Assembly: GCF_007830295.1 (NCBI RefSeq)
Contig: NZ_VLKC01000002.1
Location: forward strand, 1,934,558-1,998,557
DNA length: 64,000 bases
Direction: 5' to 3'
Source: Sporomusa sp. KB1
Lineage (GTDB): Bacteria; Bacillota; Negativicutes; Sporomusales; Sporomusaceae
Numbering within the stretch: position 1 is the first letter of the stretch; each line of letters begins with the position of its first letter. The notes beneath the pieces were generated by a model. That model did no database searches and was not told the DNA's origin. It was given only the letters and a program-made list of their open reading frames with translations. Below, in pieces: positions 17,342 to 25,929 of this stretch. The translations under genes were made by a program, and so were the position numbers.

Positions 17342-17944
17342 TTGAAAAACGTTTTATTAAAAAAATTTATTGCTACATTAAATACTTTTAGTGACGGCGA
17401 ATATCTTATGGCCAAGATTGAATTAGAAGCCGCACCAATACTTGCAGGAATAAAACCTTCTTCACTAATGACTTTCAGCAAAGATTCACGTAATCTTTAT
17501 CAAATGTGGGAAACGTTCAAGGACAAGTGCTGTGCGATACTGCGGTTGCAATATTTTGAAATGAAAAAAACCGAAAGATCTGTATTAGTCTTATTCTATA
17601 ATCCCGTTTTAATATCAGAAGTTGTGCTACGTGCTGAAAATAAAGATTTTTTATGCGGTATGGGGTATCCGGCTGGCGTATCGCTACAGCAAATTTTGCA
17701 GATTCTTAGGGAACGATTTAAACATACATTCCCGCATGAAATTGGATTATTTCTTGGCATAGCCAAAGAAGATGTTGACGGCTTTATACAAAATGGGGGA
17801 GCCGGATGCTTATTTTGCAGGTATTGGAAAGTCTATCATAGACCTCATGAGGCGATTTGCTTATTTCGTAGATATGATACGGCTAGGTATACTGTTATGA
17901 AAAGTATTTGTCAGCGAAATTCATTGGTAAATATGCCCGCGTGA
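17342..17944 (+). CDS. DUF3793 family protein
   Basis: Cytoplasmic protein of 200 residues matching the DUF3793 family by its FPHEIGLFLG-xxxEDV-GFI core and a Cys-rich CLFCRYWKVY segment. The biochemical function is unknown; family members are often found in iron-related loci. It is the first gene after the Fur-box promoter, so iron limitation probably induces it. The start is TTG at 17342, since no ATG fits the N-terminus and GGGGTG lies just upstream. Confidence 0.7.
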   Translation: MKNVLLKKFIATLNTFSDGEYLMAKIELEAAPILAGIKPSSLMTFSKDSRNLYQMWETFKDKCCAILRLQYFEMKKTERSVLVLFYNPVLISEVVLRAENKDFLCGMGYPAGVSLQQILQILRERFKHTFPHEIGLFLGIAKEDVDGFIQNGGAGCLFCRYWKVYHRPHEAICLFRRYDTARYTVMKSICQRNSLVNMPA

Positions 17945-18040
17945 GTAAAAAAGGTATACGCGTTAATTTATAACAGGCATGATAGATATAAAACAGATAA
18001 GTAGTAGAATCTTCTGTTGGAGGTATGCTGAGTTAAGGGG

Positions 18041-19096
18041 GTGGGCTATCTGCATTGTAAGCTTCGGTTGCTAGTTCTGGTGATGATGCTCATCCCACAA
18101 GGAGTTGTTTTCGGGTTAGCCAATGGTACCGGATTGGCAAGTGATAGATGGTTTAATCAAATAGAAGCTGTATCATTGGTGAGTGCCTTGTTGTTAGCCC
18201 TCGCGACACCGGGTCTGATAATTGAATGGTTGCTGGGTAAGCCTTTAGAAAAAATAAGATGTTTTTGCTTTATGGTAAAGCAGGGGGATTACCGGGCGAG
18301 AGTATCATTGCCTAACGAATCCCGGGATAGGGACGATGAGGATGCTATAACTCTCCTTATGCGTGATATGAATTGGATGGCACGACAGATAGAGCTACGA
18401 GAACAGGAATTAAAGCAGGTTGTAGAAAACTTAGAACAATCTCGCCAGCATATCGGGAAACAAAATCAAGCTTTGGCCAAAACAAATGCGGAACTAATGG
18501 TAGTCCAGGGCCGGCTAAATGAAAGAACAACTGAACTGGAAGAAGCTTTCAAACAAATGCAAGTGATGGCATTGACAGATCCACTCACAACGATAGGCAA
18601 TCGACGGTGTTTTTTCGATACGTTGGAGCAACAGTTTGCGGCACTGATATGCACTTGTCGGCCGATTTCATTGGTTATGATTGATATTGACCGATTTAAA
18701 GCAATAAACGATACATTTGGCCATGAGGCGGGTGATCGGGTTTTACAGGAACTTGCCAGGATTATCATACAACATAGTCGAGAAAACGATTTAGCTGCTC
18801 GTATTGGGGGGGAAGAATTTACTGTTCTCTTGCCTGGAGCGGGTTCTCAGGAGGCGGTGCTTGTCGCCCGGAGAATTAAAGCCGCGATTGCAAACCATAA
18901 TTTTGAGTTGGCTGATGAACAGCGAATTTCCATCACAGTTTCTATTGGTATTTGTACATTGTCGCAAACGCCGTGTTTCAACAGAGATAATTTATATAAT
19001 TATGCCGATCAGGCGCTTTATCATTCTAAAAACAACGGGCGCAACAGCATTTCTATTTTTGATCCCACGATTCGATCAGTGACCAAAGTTAGTTGA
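18041..19096 (+). CDS. Membrane-bound diguanylate cyclase (GGDEF)
   Basis: Predicted inner-membrane c-di-GMP synthase, 351 residues. Two hydrophobic segments (about 5-25 and 45-65) enclose only ~20 residues. A HAMP-like region (about 65-110), a coiled coil (about 110-175) and a GGDEF domain (about 180-345) with active-site GGEEF in ARIGGEEF follow. The sensory loop is too short for a folded ligand domain, so the signal may be sensed in the membrane or through partners. The GTG start follows AAGGGGG. It lies inside the Fur-controlled iron locus, 96 bp after the DUF3793 gene. Confidence 0.85.
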   Translation: MGYLHCKLRLLVLVMMLIPQGVVFGLANGTGLASDRWFNQIEAVSLVSALLLALATPGLIIEWLLGKPLEKIRCFCFMVKQGDYRARVSLPNESRDRDDEDAITLLMRDMNWMARQIELREQELKQVVENLEQSRQHIGKQNQALAKTNAELMVVQGRLNERTTELEEAFKQMQVMALTDPLTTIGNRRCFFDTLEQQFAALICTCRPISLVMIDIDRFKAINDTFGHEAGDRVLQELARIIIQHSRENDLAARIGGEEFTVLLPGAGSQEAVLVARRIKAAIANHNFELADEQRISITVSIGICTLSQTPCFNRDNLYNYADQALYHSKNNGRNSISIFDPTIRSVTKVS

Positions 19097-19118
19097 AATA
19101 GGAAAGGAAGGTAATTGT

Positions 19119-19406
19119 ATGTCAGTGGTAGTTGTTGGAGGTGATTATTTAGGCAGTATTGAAAAGAATTTGTATTCTATAGGGGTTACTGAATTGGTAC
19201 ATATTTCCGGCAGAAAGACGTTTGACAAAAATAAAATGAATTTACCAAAAAATACTGCTTTTGTTTTAGTGTTGACTGACTACGTAAATCATGGTACTGC
19301 AAAGAATGCTAAACTTGCAGCTAAATCACAATCAATACCGTTGATTTTTGCCAAAAGATCATGGCGCTTTGTTGAAGAAAAACTTAGAGATAGTAAGTTT
19401 ATTTAG
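19119..19406 (+). CDS. DUF2325 family protein
   Basis: Small protein of 95 residues with the DUF2325 pattern: an N-terminal SVVVVGGDYLG strand-loop, a central FVLVLTDYVNH motif and a C-terminal basic helix. Members resemble a Rossmann-like half domain; biochemical function is unknown. A strong GGAAAGGAAGG ribosome binding site precedes the ATG. It lies between the diguanylate cyclase and the STAS-like gene, apparently in the same transcript. Confidence 0.7.
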   Translation: MSVVVVGGDYLGSIEKNLYSIGVTELVHISGRKTFDKNKMNLPKNTAFVLVLTDYVNHGTAKNAKLAAKSQSIPLIFAKRSWRFVEEKLRDSKFI

Positions 19407-19434
19407 TTACGGCAAACAGACAGGAGGGAAAAAC

Positions 19435-19680
19435 TTGACTTTGCAAATACGTTCAAATGAAGAAAAAGTAGATTTACTTATTGAGGGAGACATTTACGAA
19501 GAACATGCGGAATGTTTACGGGATATGACTTTTTCTTATGCACGGCGTGGAATAAAAAAGCTCGATATCCAACTTTGCTCTACGTATTACATTAGCTCTA
19601 AAGGGAAGCAATGCCTGCGTCTTATGAAAGACACATTAGACGGGCAAGGTGTACAGGTCTTATTTAAGCCTAAATTATAA
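19435..19680 (+). CDS. Small STAS-like protein
   Basis: An 81-residue protein whose layout (LLIEGDIYEEH, LDIQLCSTYYISSKGKQCL, GVQVLF) resembles a STAS domain. In canonical anti-sigma-factor antagonists the conserved serine lies in a DSSG-type loop; here the loop reads ISSKG. TTG at 19435 is chosen because AGGAGGG precedes it and the STAS fold begins there; a longer frame from 19348 would overlap the DUF2325 gene and lacks a ribosome binding site. It could be a partner-switching component for the adjacent DUF2325 protein or cyclase (inference). Confidence 0.6.
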   Translation: MTLQIRSNEEKVDLLIEGDIYEEHAECLRDMTFSYARRGIKKLDIQLCSTYYISSKGKQCLRLMKDTLDGQGVQVLFKPKL

Positions 19681-19703
19681 GGTTTTTTATTTTGCTACTA
19701 AAG

Positions 19704-19718
19704 TGAGAATGATTCCCA
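19704..19718. promoter_or_regulatory. Second Fur-box-like operator, upstream of feoA
   Basis: TGAGAAT-G-ATTCCCA is a 7-1-7 inverted repeat with one mismatch between arms, 26 bp before the feoA start. It suggests an internal iron-regulated promoter for feoAB, although no clear -35/-10 pair is visible. Confidence 0.6.
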
Positions 19719-19744
19719 ATATTGATTGAAGCCAGGAGGATATT

Positions 19745-19975
19745 ATGGTCAAAACACTCAACCAGTTAGGTTCCGGTGAAACGGGCGTGGTGATAAAGGT
19801 GTATGGAAGCGGTTCGGTGAAACGACGGATTGTAGATATGGGCATTGTTGCCGAAACTCTTATTCAAGTACAAAAGTTGGCCCCGCTTGGTGACCCCATG
19901 GAGATTAAGGTAAAAAACTTCAATCTTTCTCTACGTAAGTCGGAGGCAGCGCTAATTGAAGTTCGGACGCAGTGA
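19745..19975 (+). CDS. feoA: Ferrous iron transport protein A
   Basis: Cytoplasmic SH3-like protein of 76 residues, typical of FeoA, which supports FeoB function. It shows the LNQLGSGETGVV start, the RRIVDMGI core and a C-terminal FNLSLRKSEA strand pair. AGGAGG precedes the ATG. It lies 40 bp before feoB in the same operon, immediately downstream of a Fur-box-like site. Confidence 0.93.
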   Translation: MVKTLNQLGSGETGVVIKVYGSGSVKRRIVDMGIVAETLIQVQKLAPLGDPMEIKVKNFNLSLRKSEAALIEVRTQ

Positions 19976-20015
19976 AGCTGGAAGGCATGCTGATGATATA
20001 GAAGGAGGCTTACGG

Positions 20016-22361
20016 ATGTCGACGAAAAATTTGACAGTGGCTTTGGCGGGCAATCCTAATTCCGGCAAGACCACTATTTTCAATAATATTACCGGAGCGC
20101 GCCAGCATGTGGGCAATTATCCGGGGGTAACCGTGGAGCGACGAGAGGGTTTTCGTCGTTACCAAGGCAAGGAGCTATTGCTGGTAGACCTGCCAGGAAC
20201 ATATAGTCTGACAGCTCATTCGCTGGATGAGTTGGTAGCACGTAACGTGATTGTCAACGAAAAACCGGATATCATAGTGAATATTCTGGATGCATCCAAC
20301 CTGGAACGTAATTTGTATTTGGCGGTCCAACTACTGGAGCTTGAACGGCCAGTGGTATTGGCTCTAAATATGACTGACGTGGCGGAAGAGAGAGGCCTAA
20401 AAATCAATGATGAGTTGTTAGGCCATAAACTGGGTATTTCAGTAGTTCGTATGGTGGGCAACCGTAACAAGGGCACGGACGATCTCCTTCAAATGGTGTC
20501 AGACGCTGCAGCGGCAAATGAACACCAGCCTTTCAATTTGGACTATGGTCAGGAGATTGAGGCCAAAATTAAGCTGGTGACCGAGGCTCTCGAAGCCTTG
20601 ACCGAGGTTAAGTATCCGCTAAGGTGGCTGGCAATCAAACTGCTTGAAAATGACCAAGACGTTAGCAGTGCAATCAAACTGGTAGTGGGCGGGTCAAAGA
20701 TCTTGTCGTTGGTTGAACAAGCCAGAGGCGAACTAAAAGTTGTTTTTAACGATGAGCCGGAACTTGTAATTGCTGAGAGCCGTTATCGTTTTGTCGGCAA
20801 AGTTTACCGGCAAGTCGCGTCTGCTAATAATGATCTGGGTAAGACCACATCGGACAAGATTGACAATGTTTTGACTCATCGTGTACTTGGTTTACCAATA
20901 TTCTTTGGCATTATGTGGCTATTGTTTAATATTGTTTTCACTGTTGGGGCCTATCCGCAGGAGTGGTTGGAACAGGGAATTACATGGGGCGGGGCATTCC
21001 TTGGCCAGAATTTGGCGGATGGCGCTCTCAAATCACTGGTGGTCGACGGTATTATCGGCGGCGTGGGAAGTGTCATTTCTTTTCTACCAAACATTTTATT
21101 GCTCTTTTTAGGAATAGCATTGCTTGAAGACACCGGATACATGGCTCGGGCTGCTTTTGTCGTAGACCGCGTAATGCGTGCTGTTGGTTTGCACGGCAAA
21201 TCTTTTATACCACTTCTTTTGGGCTTTGGCTGCAGTGTTCCCGCCATTATGGGAACTCGCACCCTGGAGAACCCCCGAGACCGGATGGTTACTATCCTTG
21301 TTGCTCCGTTGATGAGCTGCAGCGCTCGATTGCCGGTCTATACCTTGCTTACCGCTGCCTTCTTCTCTCCGCAATTTGCTGGCACAGTCCTATTTTCCGT
21401 CTATGTCGTAGGCATTGTTTTGGCTATATTTATGGCACTAATCTTCCGTAAATTCTTATTCCCCGGAGCGGCCGAGGCTTTTGTGATGGAAATGCCCCCT
21501 TATCATTTGCCGACAATACGCAGCATTTTTACGCATATGTGGGAGCGAAGTGTACTGTATTTGAAGAAAGCGGGCACGCTGATTCTAGCCGCTTCCATCC
21601 TGGTCTGGTTTGCTACCAATTACCCTACAAATGTTGAATATAGTAAGGACTACGATCAGGAGAAAACGCAAGTCGAGGAAAGCTTTAGCGCTCAAGTTAC
21701 GCAAAATGTTTTAATTCCTCTACATATCGAGAACCCGGAAGATATTGAAGCATTGAGTGCTCTTGTAGGCGAGATTGCGGCAATTCATGATGCGAAGGAT
21801 AAAGAGGATCAAGCCTTATCAGCTACGGCGATAGCTGATAAGCTGGACGAACTCCAACAGGCCAAGTCTGTGTTGTATCCATATGCTATGCATTATTACG
21901 AACTTGAACAGGAGAAACAATCCGAAACTGAAAAAATCGATAAAGAGCAGGCTGGCGAGAAACTGGCCAAAAGTTATGCCGGACAAATTGGGAAAACAAT
22001 TGAGCCAGTTATTCAGCCGCTAGGGTTTGATTGGAAAATTGGCGTCAGCTTAGTATCGGCGATGGCTGCCAAAGAAGTTCTCGTAAGCACCCTTGGCACT
22101 ATCTACAATGTAGGCGAAGTCGATGAGGATGACTCAACCAGTCTGCAAGAGGCACTAGCTGCAGACCCGGCGTTTAGTCCACTGGTAGCCTATTGCCTGA
22201 TGATATTTACGCTCATTTATTCTCCCTGCCTGGCTGCGCTCGCCGTCTTACGGCGTGAAACCAACTCATGGAAATGGACGGCTTTCAGTTTTTGCTATTC
22301 CACCGTTTTGGCCTGGATCATTACCCTGGCTGTTTATCAGGTGGGTATGATGTTGAGTTGA
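20016..22361 (+). CDS. feoB: Ferrous iron transporter FeoB
   Basis: Inner-membrane Fe(II) importer with an N-terminal G domain: G1 GNPNSGKT at 12-19, G3 DLPG at 58-61, G4 NMTD at 118-121. The membrane domain carries two Gate repeats, with GCSVPAIMGTR in the first. At 781 residues it is long for FeoB. The excess includes a charged Glu/Lys/Gln-rich loop of roughly 110 residues (about 545-655) between membrane segments. I chose the ATG at 20016, which follows AAGGAGG; an earlier in-frame ATG overlaps feoA and lacks the motif. The FeoB-associated small protein lies two genes downstream. Confidence 0.95.
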   Translation: MSTKNLTVALAGNPNSGKTTIFNNITGARQHVGNYPGVTVERREGFRRYQGKELLLVDLPGTYSLTAHSLDELVARNVIVNEKPDIIVNILDASNLERNLYLAVQLLELERPVVLALNMTDVAEERGLKINDELLGHKLGISVVRMVGNRNKGTDDLLQMVSDAAAANEHQPFNLDYGQEIEAKIKLVTEALEALTEVKYPLRWLAIKLLENDQDVSSAIKLVVGGSKILSLVEQARGELKVVFNDEPELVIAESRYRFVGKVYRQVASANNDLGKTTSDKIDNVLTHRVLGLPIFFGIMWLLFNIVFTVGAYPQEWLEQGITWGGAFLGQNLADGALKSLVVDGIIGGVGSVISFLPNILLLFLGIALLEDTGYMARAAFVVDRVMRAVGLHGKSFIPLLLGFGCSVPAIMGTRTLENPRDRMVTILVAPLMSCSARLPVYTLLTAAFFSPQFAGTVLFSVYVVGIVLAIFMALIFRKFLFPGAAEAFVMEMPPYHLPTIRSIFTHMWERSVLYLKKAGTLILAASILVWFATNYPTNVEYSKDYDQEKTQVEESFSAQVTQNVLIPLHIENPEDIEALSALVGEIAAIHDAKDKEDQALSATAIADKLDELQQAKSVLYPYAMHYYELEQEKQSETEKIDKEQAGEKLAKSYAGQIGKTIEPVIQPLGFDWKIGVSLVSAMAAKEVLVSTLGTIYNVGEVDEDDSTSLQEALAADPAFSPLVAYCLMIFTLIYSPCLAALAVLRRETNSWKWTAFSFCYSTVLAWIITLAVYQVGMMLS

Positions 22362-22377
22362 GAAAGGGCATGATAAA

Positions 22378-23007
22378 TTGTTGCATCAAATTACAGTTGA
22401 CGATCTGCACGAAATGGTGGATGCGCTGACCACCGCGCTTGATGCCAAAAACTCATATATGTGCGGACATTCTGAACGTGTGGCGAAGCTATCGCTGCTA
22501 TTGGCTAATACCATGGAATTATCGCCATCAGAGCAGACGCGGATTCATATTGGGGCCCATTTGCACGATATTGGAAAAATAGGTATTCCTGACGCAATCC
22601 TTAATAAACAGGGAAAGCTGACAGATGATGAGTTCATTATCATCCGTCAGCACCCGGCAATCGGCGATAACATTGTGGGTAAACTCAAGCTGTTCCAATC
22701 GGTCGCCGATATTGTCCGCCATCATCATGAACGCTTTGATGGCAAAGGTTACCCTGATGGCTTACGAGGTCATGATATTTCGTTAGGCGCGAGGATTGTG
22801 GCTGTTGCCGATGCTTTTGATGCGATGACCAGCGCCCGGGCTTACCGTACGGCATTCACGCTTAGTCAGGCGATAGCGGAAACACAGCGCTGTCAGGGCA
22901 CTCAATTTGATCCGGATATAGTAGCGGTATTGGTTGATTTGTCTACAAAGAATAAACTTTTTAGCAGTGGCGGCGGAGAAATTCGCAGTCTAGTAGCTAC
23001 GGCCTAA
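22378..23007 (+). CDS. HD-GYP domain protein, putative c-di-GMP phosphodiesterase
   Basis: Stand-alone HD-GYP domain of 209 residues with every hallmark: HSERV, HDIGKIGIPD, HHHERFDGKGYPDGLRG and ADAFDAMTS. It should be a metal-dependent phosphodiesterase degrading c-di-GMP. HD-GYP enzymes use a bi- or tri-nuclear iron or manganese centre, which is notable for a gene between feoB and the FeoB-associated protein. The start is TTG (22378 or 22381), weakly supported by AAAGGG, 16 bp after the feoB stop. Confidence 0.9.
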   Translation: MLHQITVDDLHEMVDALTTALDAKNSYMCGHSERVAKLSLLLANTMELSPSEQTRIHIGAHLHDIGKIGIPDAILNKQGKLTDDEFIIIRQHPAIGDNIVGKLKLFQSVADIVRHHHERFDGKGYPDGLRGHDISLGARIVAVADAFDAMTSARAYRTAFTLSQAIAETQRCQGTQFDPDIVAVLVDLSTKNKLFSSGGGEIRSLVATA

Positions 23008-23068
23008 AGTTAATCGTAGAGCAACTTAGTTATCCGATAAAATGAAGTAATTTTAAGGAGGTCGTGAC

Positions 23069-23242
23069 ATGGAAACTCTGTTAGTAAGTCTCATAGGAAT
23101 AGCGGCGATTGGATACGCAGGATATATGGTTTGGCAAAGCATTAGCGGAAAACATGGTTGCAGTTGTGGAAATGGCGGCTCTTGTCAGACTAGTGGGGGC
23201 AGTTGTTGTTCGACAAAAAAGGTTTTGCGGAAGCTTCCTTAA
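23069..23242 (+). CDS. FeoB-associated Cys-rich membrane protein
   Basis: A 57-codon gene with AAGGAGG just upstream of its ATG. The product has one N-terminal membrane helix (about 4-24), then a glycine-rich tail with five cysteines in CSCG, SC and SCC arrangements. This matches the FeoB-associated Cys-rich membrane protein family, which accompanies feoAB and is thought to help iron transfer or gating, though direct biochemistry is scarce. Its place after feoB in the iron operon fits. Confidence 0.88.
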   Translation: METLLVSLIGIAAIGYAGYMVWQSISGKHGCSCGNGGSCQTSGGSCCSTKKVLRKLP

Positions 23243-23284
23243 ATTTAGATAAAAGGAATAATGCATCAAGGAGATGTTTATTGA

Positions 23285-24235
23285 ATGAAAAGGATAATGG
23301 TAAGTTTGACTGCAGGTATTATCTTAATGAGTGCGCCAGTAGGTGCTGAACCGATTCATATAACTGGTGATACATCAATTAAATATCAGAGAGATAGCGC
23401 CGACGGTGAGAGCACAATTTCCGGCTCGGTCTATACAATAAAACTTATGGGTGAGGCTGATTTGGGAGACGGTTGGTCACTATACACTCGCCTGGCAGCG
23501 CAAAGTGTAACAGACCCATTCCTGGCGGATTTCAATCTTTCTCCCGGAGCTTATGGAGAAAGCAAAAAATCGGTGGTTGCTTTGGACCAGTTCGGCTTGA
23601 ATTACAAGACAGACAAAATGGTCTACAAGTTTGGTCGTCAGGATGCGACTGTGGGGACGACCGCCTTGCTGTATAGTCGACCCGATTCGAATATTGGTAA
23701 GGAAGCCTTTGTTGACGGTCTTAGCTTTTCCGGTACTGTCGGCGCTATTAACATGTCAGGTCTCCTGGCACGAGAAGATAATCCGGCAGGGGAGATCAAA
23801 AACAAAATTTATGCAATACGGGCTGGCTATAGTCCGGTAGAAAACTTCGGTTATGGTGTTACCCTGGGCCGGTACGACGGTGACGACAGTACCAATCATT
23901 GGGCTGTGGACGGAACATATACACTTGGTAAGAGTCATTTTACTGCCGAATATACGAAAGCGAACAGCAACACTAATAACAAAGCGTACGCAGTAATTTA
24001 CGGCTATGATTTTAATGACAAAATTTCCGCGTCGGTAACTGGGTTCAGGGTCGAAGAACTCGGTTCAATGGGTCAACAAAGTGACTTTGATGTGGATAAC
24101 CGCGGTTTTCATTATGGCGTCAGTTACCAACTCAATGAGGCTACGGGTCTAGAGCTCGTTTATAAAGACCAAAAAACTATCAGTGAGGGGCAAAATAACG
24201 AATCTTTCGAAGCTACGATCACTTATGCATTCTAA
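23285..24235 (+). CDS. Putative outer-membrane porin
   Basis: A 316-residue exported protein: signal peptide cleaved after about residue 21 (VGA-EP), then amphipathic beta-strand-rich sequence with alternating aromatic and polar residues, GD/DG turns and a C-terminal strand ending in TYAF. These are features of 16-stranded-type porins. This implies an outer membrane, hence a diderm Firmicute. It lies 42 bp after the FeoB-associated gene and may be co-expressed with iron uptake. Pore specificity cannot be inferred. Confidence 0.8.
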   Translation: MKRIMVSLTAGIILMSAPVGAEPIHITGDTSIKYQRDSADGESTISGSVYTIKLMGEADLGDGWSLYTRLAAQSVTDPFLADFNLSPGAYGESKKSVVALDQFGLNYKTDKMVYKFGRQDATVGTTALLYSRPDSNIGKEAFVDGLSFSGTVGAINMSGLLAREDNPAGEIKNKIYAIRAGYSPVENFGYGVTLGRYDGDDSTNHWAVDGTYTLGKSHFTAEYTKANSNTNNKAYAVIYGYDFNDKISASVTGFRVEELGSMGQQSDFDVDNRGFHYGVSYQLNEATGLELVYKDQKTISEGQNNESFEATITYAF

Positions 24236-24324
24236 GTAGTTTAACTAGTAGCGTCTGTTACGAAAAATTGGTAAAAAACGATGCATGTATAAATAGTAAA
24301 GAGGAAAGTCAGAGAAAAATAGCA

Positions 24325-24372
24325 GTGGGACAGTTCTTAACTTGAAGGGTTATTCAAGAAGAGCTGTCCCAC
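24325..24372. repeat. Long hairpin downstream of the porin gene
   Basis: GTGGGACAG (24325-24333) pairs with CTGTCCCAC (24364-24372), with further inner pairing CTTGAA/TTCAAG. No T-run follows on the plus strand; the minus-strand side is T-rich. The adjacent CTGTTGCACT also occurs at the left end of the IS1182-type element (about 33084). It could be the porin terminator, a REP-like repeat or an insertion-sequence relic. Confidence 0.5.
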
Positions 24373-24415
24373 ACTGTTGCACTGCTGTATTTGGTTATGG
24401 AATGCATAAACACTA

Positions 24416-24424
24416 TGGTATAAT
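24416..24424 (+). promoter_or_regulatory. Extended -10 promoter of the YnfA-family gene
   Basis: TGG followed by a perfect TATAAT (24419-24424), 36 bp before the start codon. No good -35 is seen at 17 bp. Confidence 0.5.
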
Positions 24425-24460
24425 TAGATGCAAACAATTTTCAACTAAGTGGAGGAAGTT

Positions 24461-24787
24461 ATGGAATTTTTAAAATCTATGGGTTATTTTATTCTTGCAG
24501 GTCTGTTTGAAATTGGTGGAGGATACCTAATATGGCTTTGGCTACGAGAGGGCAAAGGAAGCAGCTATGCGATTGTTGGTGCGATTATTCTGACCTTGTA
24601 CGGCGTAATCCCGACACTACAACCGGCTAACTTTGGACGAGTTTACGCCGCATATGGCGGGGTATTTATAGTTTTGTCTATTCTTTGGGGATGGGGTATA
24701 GACAAGGTTATGCCTGATAAATTCGATATTATTGGCGGTGTTATATCTCTGCTGGGAGTGCTAGTTATAATGTACTGGCCTAGATAA
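24461..24787 (+). CDS. YnfA/UPF0060 family membrane protein
   Basis: Small integral inner-membrane protein of 108 residues with four predicted hydrophobic helices. It matches the UPF0060 family through [17 protein letters not shown], the [21 protein letters not shown] core and a closing DIIGG segment. Family members resemble small multidrug resistance transporters in size and topology, but their transport role is unproven. I chose the ATG at 24461 because GGAGGA sits between it and an in-frame GTG at 24449. It is monocistronic, with a convergent gene after it. Confidence 0.9.
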   Translation: MEFLKSMGYFILAGLFEIGGGYLIWLWLREGKGSSYAIVGAIILTLYGVIPTLQPANFGRVYAAYGGVFIVLSILWGWGIDKVMPDKFDIIGGVISLLGVLVIMYWPR

Positions 24788-24792
24788 ATTAG

Positions 24793-25395
24793 TCACACGT
24801 TATACTTTCTAATAAATGACATTATTTCCATACAGGTTTTAATTGAGGATCTCTTATTATAGCTTTGCGAAAATGGATTAGCAAATCCATGCTGACCAGA
24901 TCGTTTTTCAACTTGGATATTATCAAGGTTAGTTAAATGTGAAATCAAGTTGTCTACATCAAAAACTTTTTCTTCAGTAGGAAAGAACAATAAGACAGGA
25001 CATGTAGGCTTTATTTCGAGGTAATCTCGTATTCTTGAACCATAAAAGCCAATAGCTAAATCGCACAAACCTGTGTCGCTACACAACCACGCAAGTGTAG
25101 CCCCCACGCTATAGCCCAACACGTAAACTTTTTTATAATTTGCGCGCGCATTACGTAGAACCTCTTTTATTTGATTGAACGCACTCTCAAAACCAACAGT
25201 ATTCATAAAATAATTATAAGCTATTGCTTCTTGATCATAACAAAATGACTCTCTACCATTAAGTAAGTTAGGCGCAATACTGTCAATTTCATATTCTGAA
25301 AACTTCTCACAAACTTCAATAATGTGTTTATTTATACCGTAAATTTCATGTAAAACAATAATGACTGTATTAGAGTGATGAATATAGGCTAGCAT
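24793..25395 (-). CDS. Dienelactone hydrolase-like alpha/beta hydrolase
   Basis: A 200-residue alpha/beta hydrolase resembling the dienelactone hydrolase family: HEIYG near the N-terminus, nucleophile elbow GYSVGA and catalytic histidine motif QHGFANP. Classical members use cysteine as the nucleophile; this one has serine. The ATG at 25395 follows GGAGG with good spacing. The gene is visibly more A+T-rich than its neighbours, suggesting acquisition from elsewhere. The substrate is unknown. Confidence 0.7.
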   Translation of the reverse strand: MLAYIHHSNTVIIVLHEIYGINKHIIEVCEKFSEYEIDSIAPNLLNGRESFCYDQEAIAYNYFMNTVGFESAFNQIKEVLRNARANYKKVYVLGYSVGATLAWLCSDTGLCDLAIGFYGSRIRDYLEIKPTCPVLLFFPTEEKVFDVDNLISHLTNLDNIQVEKRSGQHGFANPFSQSYNKRSSIKTCMEIMSFIRKYNV

Positions 25396-25581
25396 CAATA
25401 CCTCCGCATCCTATACTTTTCATAATAATATCATATAGATTCAGCGCTGAAAAGCAGGCTTGGATTTCTGCATCGGGTTAGAAAGAAGCAGAATACTTGT
25501 CTGCATTCTATTTTTCTGTATGCCTAACCTAACCTGGGGAACAATACCTAACAAGAAAAACAATCCAGGGGGTGAAGTAGT

Positions 25582-25929
25582 ATGAGTGAATATTACCGGC
25601 TCATTCGCCATAGTGGTAACAAAGATTTGTTTCGCGCGGTTGAGATGTCGGTGGCGGCTCTTGTAAGCGGGCATTCATTTCATATTCAGGCTGAAGGCTT
25701 GGCGGCGATAAAGGCGGCACTTAAAATACGCTTGGCAGCTTTGCTACAAAGCCAATTTCAGTTACCTAGCAGCGGCAAGGGCAGCAGTGACAACCGGGGC
25801 GGACTGGGGAGAGCGCAATTTATTGATCCATTACACACCAGGATTATTGCACCACCCAAACCAGCCATACCGCTTAGCCGCTTACCTGACGAGCAACTGG
25901 TGACGAAGGAAATCAAATCACATGGTTGA
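25582..25929 (+). CDS. Unrecognised protein, first of a coupled pair
   Basis: A 115-residue protein I cannot assign. A strong GGGGGTGA ribosome binding site precedes its ATG, and the stop overlaps the next start by 8 bp, so it is likely a real translated gene. The first ~40 residues (LIRHSGN, LFRAVEMSV, FHIQAEGL) recall the beginning of Mg-chelatase-like ATPases, but no Walker A motif follows and the rest is low-complexity and Pro/Ser-rich. It may be a truncated derivative with a new tail. Confidence 0.5.
   Translation: MSEYYRLIRHSGNKDLFRAVEMSVAALVSGHSFHIQAEGLAAIKAALKIRLAALLQSQFQLPSSGKGSSDNRGGLGRAQFIDPLHTRIIAPPKPAIPLSRLPDEQLVTKEIKSHG

Noticed and set aside
19348..19434. Longer start for the STAS-like protein
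   Set aside because: It would overlap the DUF2325 gene in another frame without a ribosome binding site, while AGGAGGG supports the TTG at 19435.
25441..25674. Minus-strand open frame of 77 codons
   Set aside because: It is antisense to the start of the gene at 25582, with no ribosome binding site or recognisable sequence.
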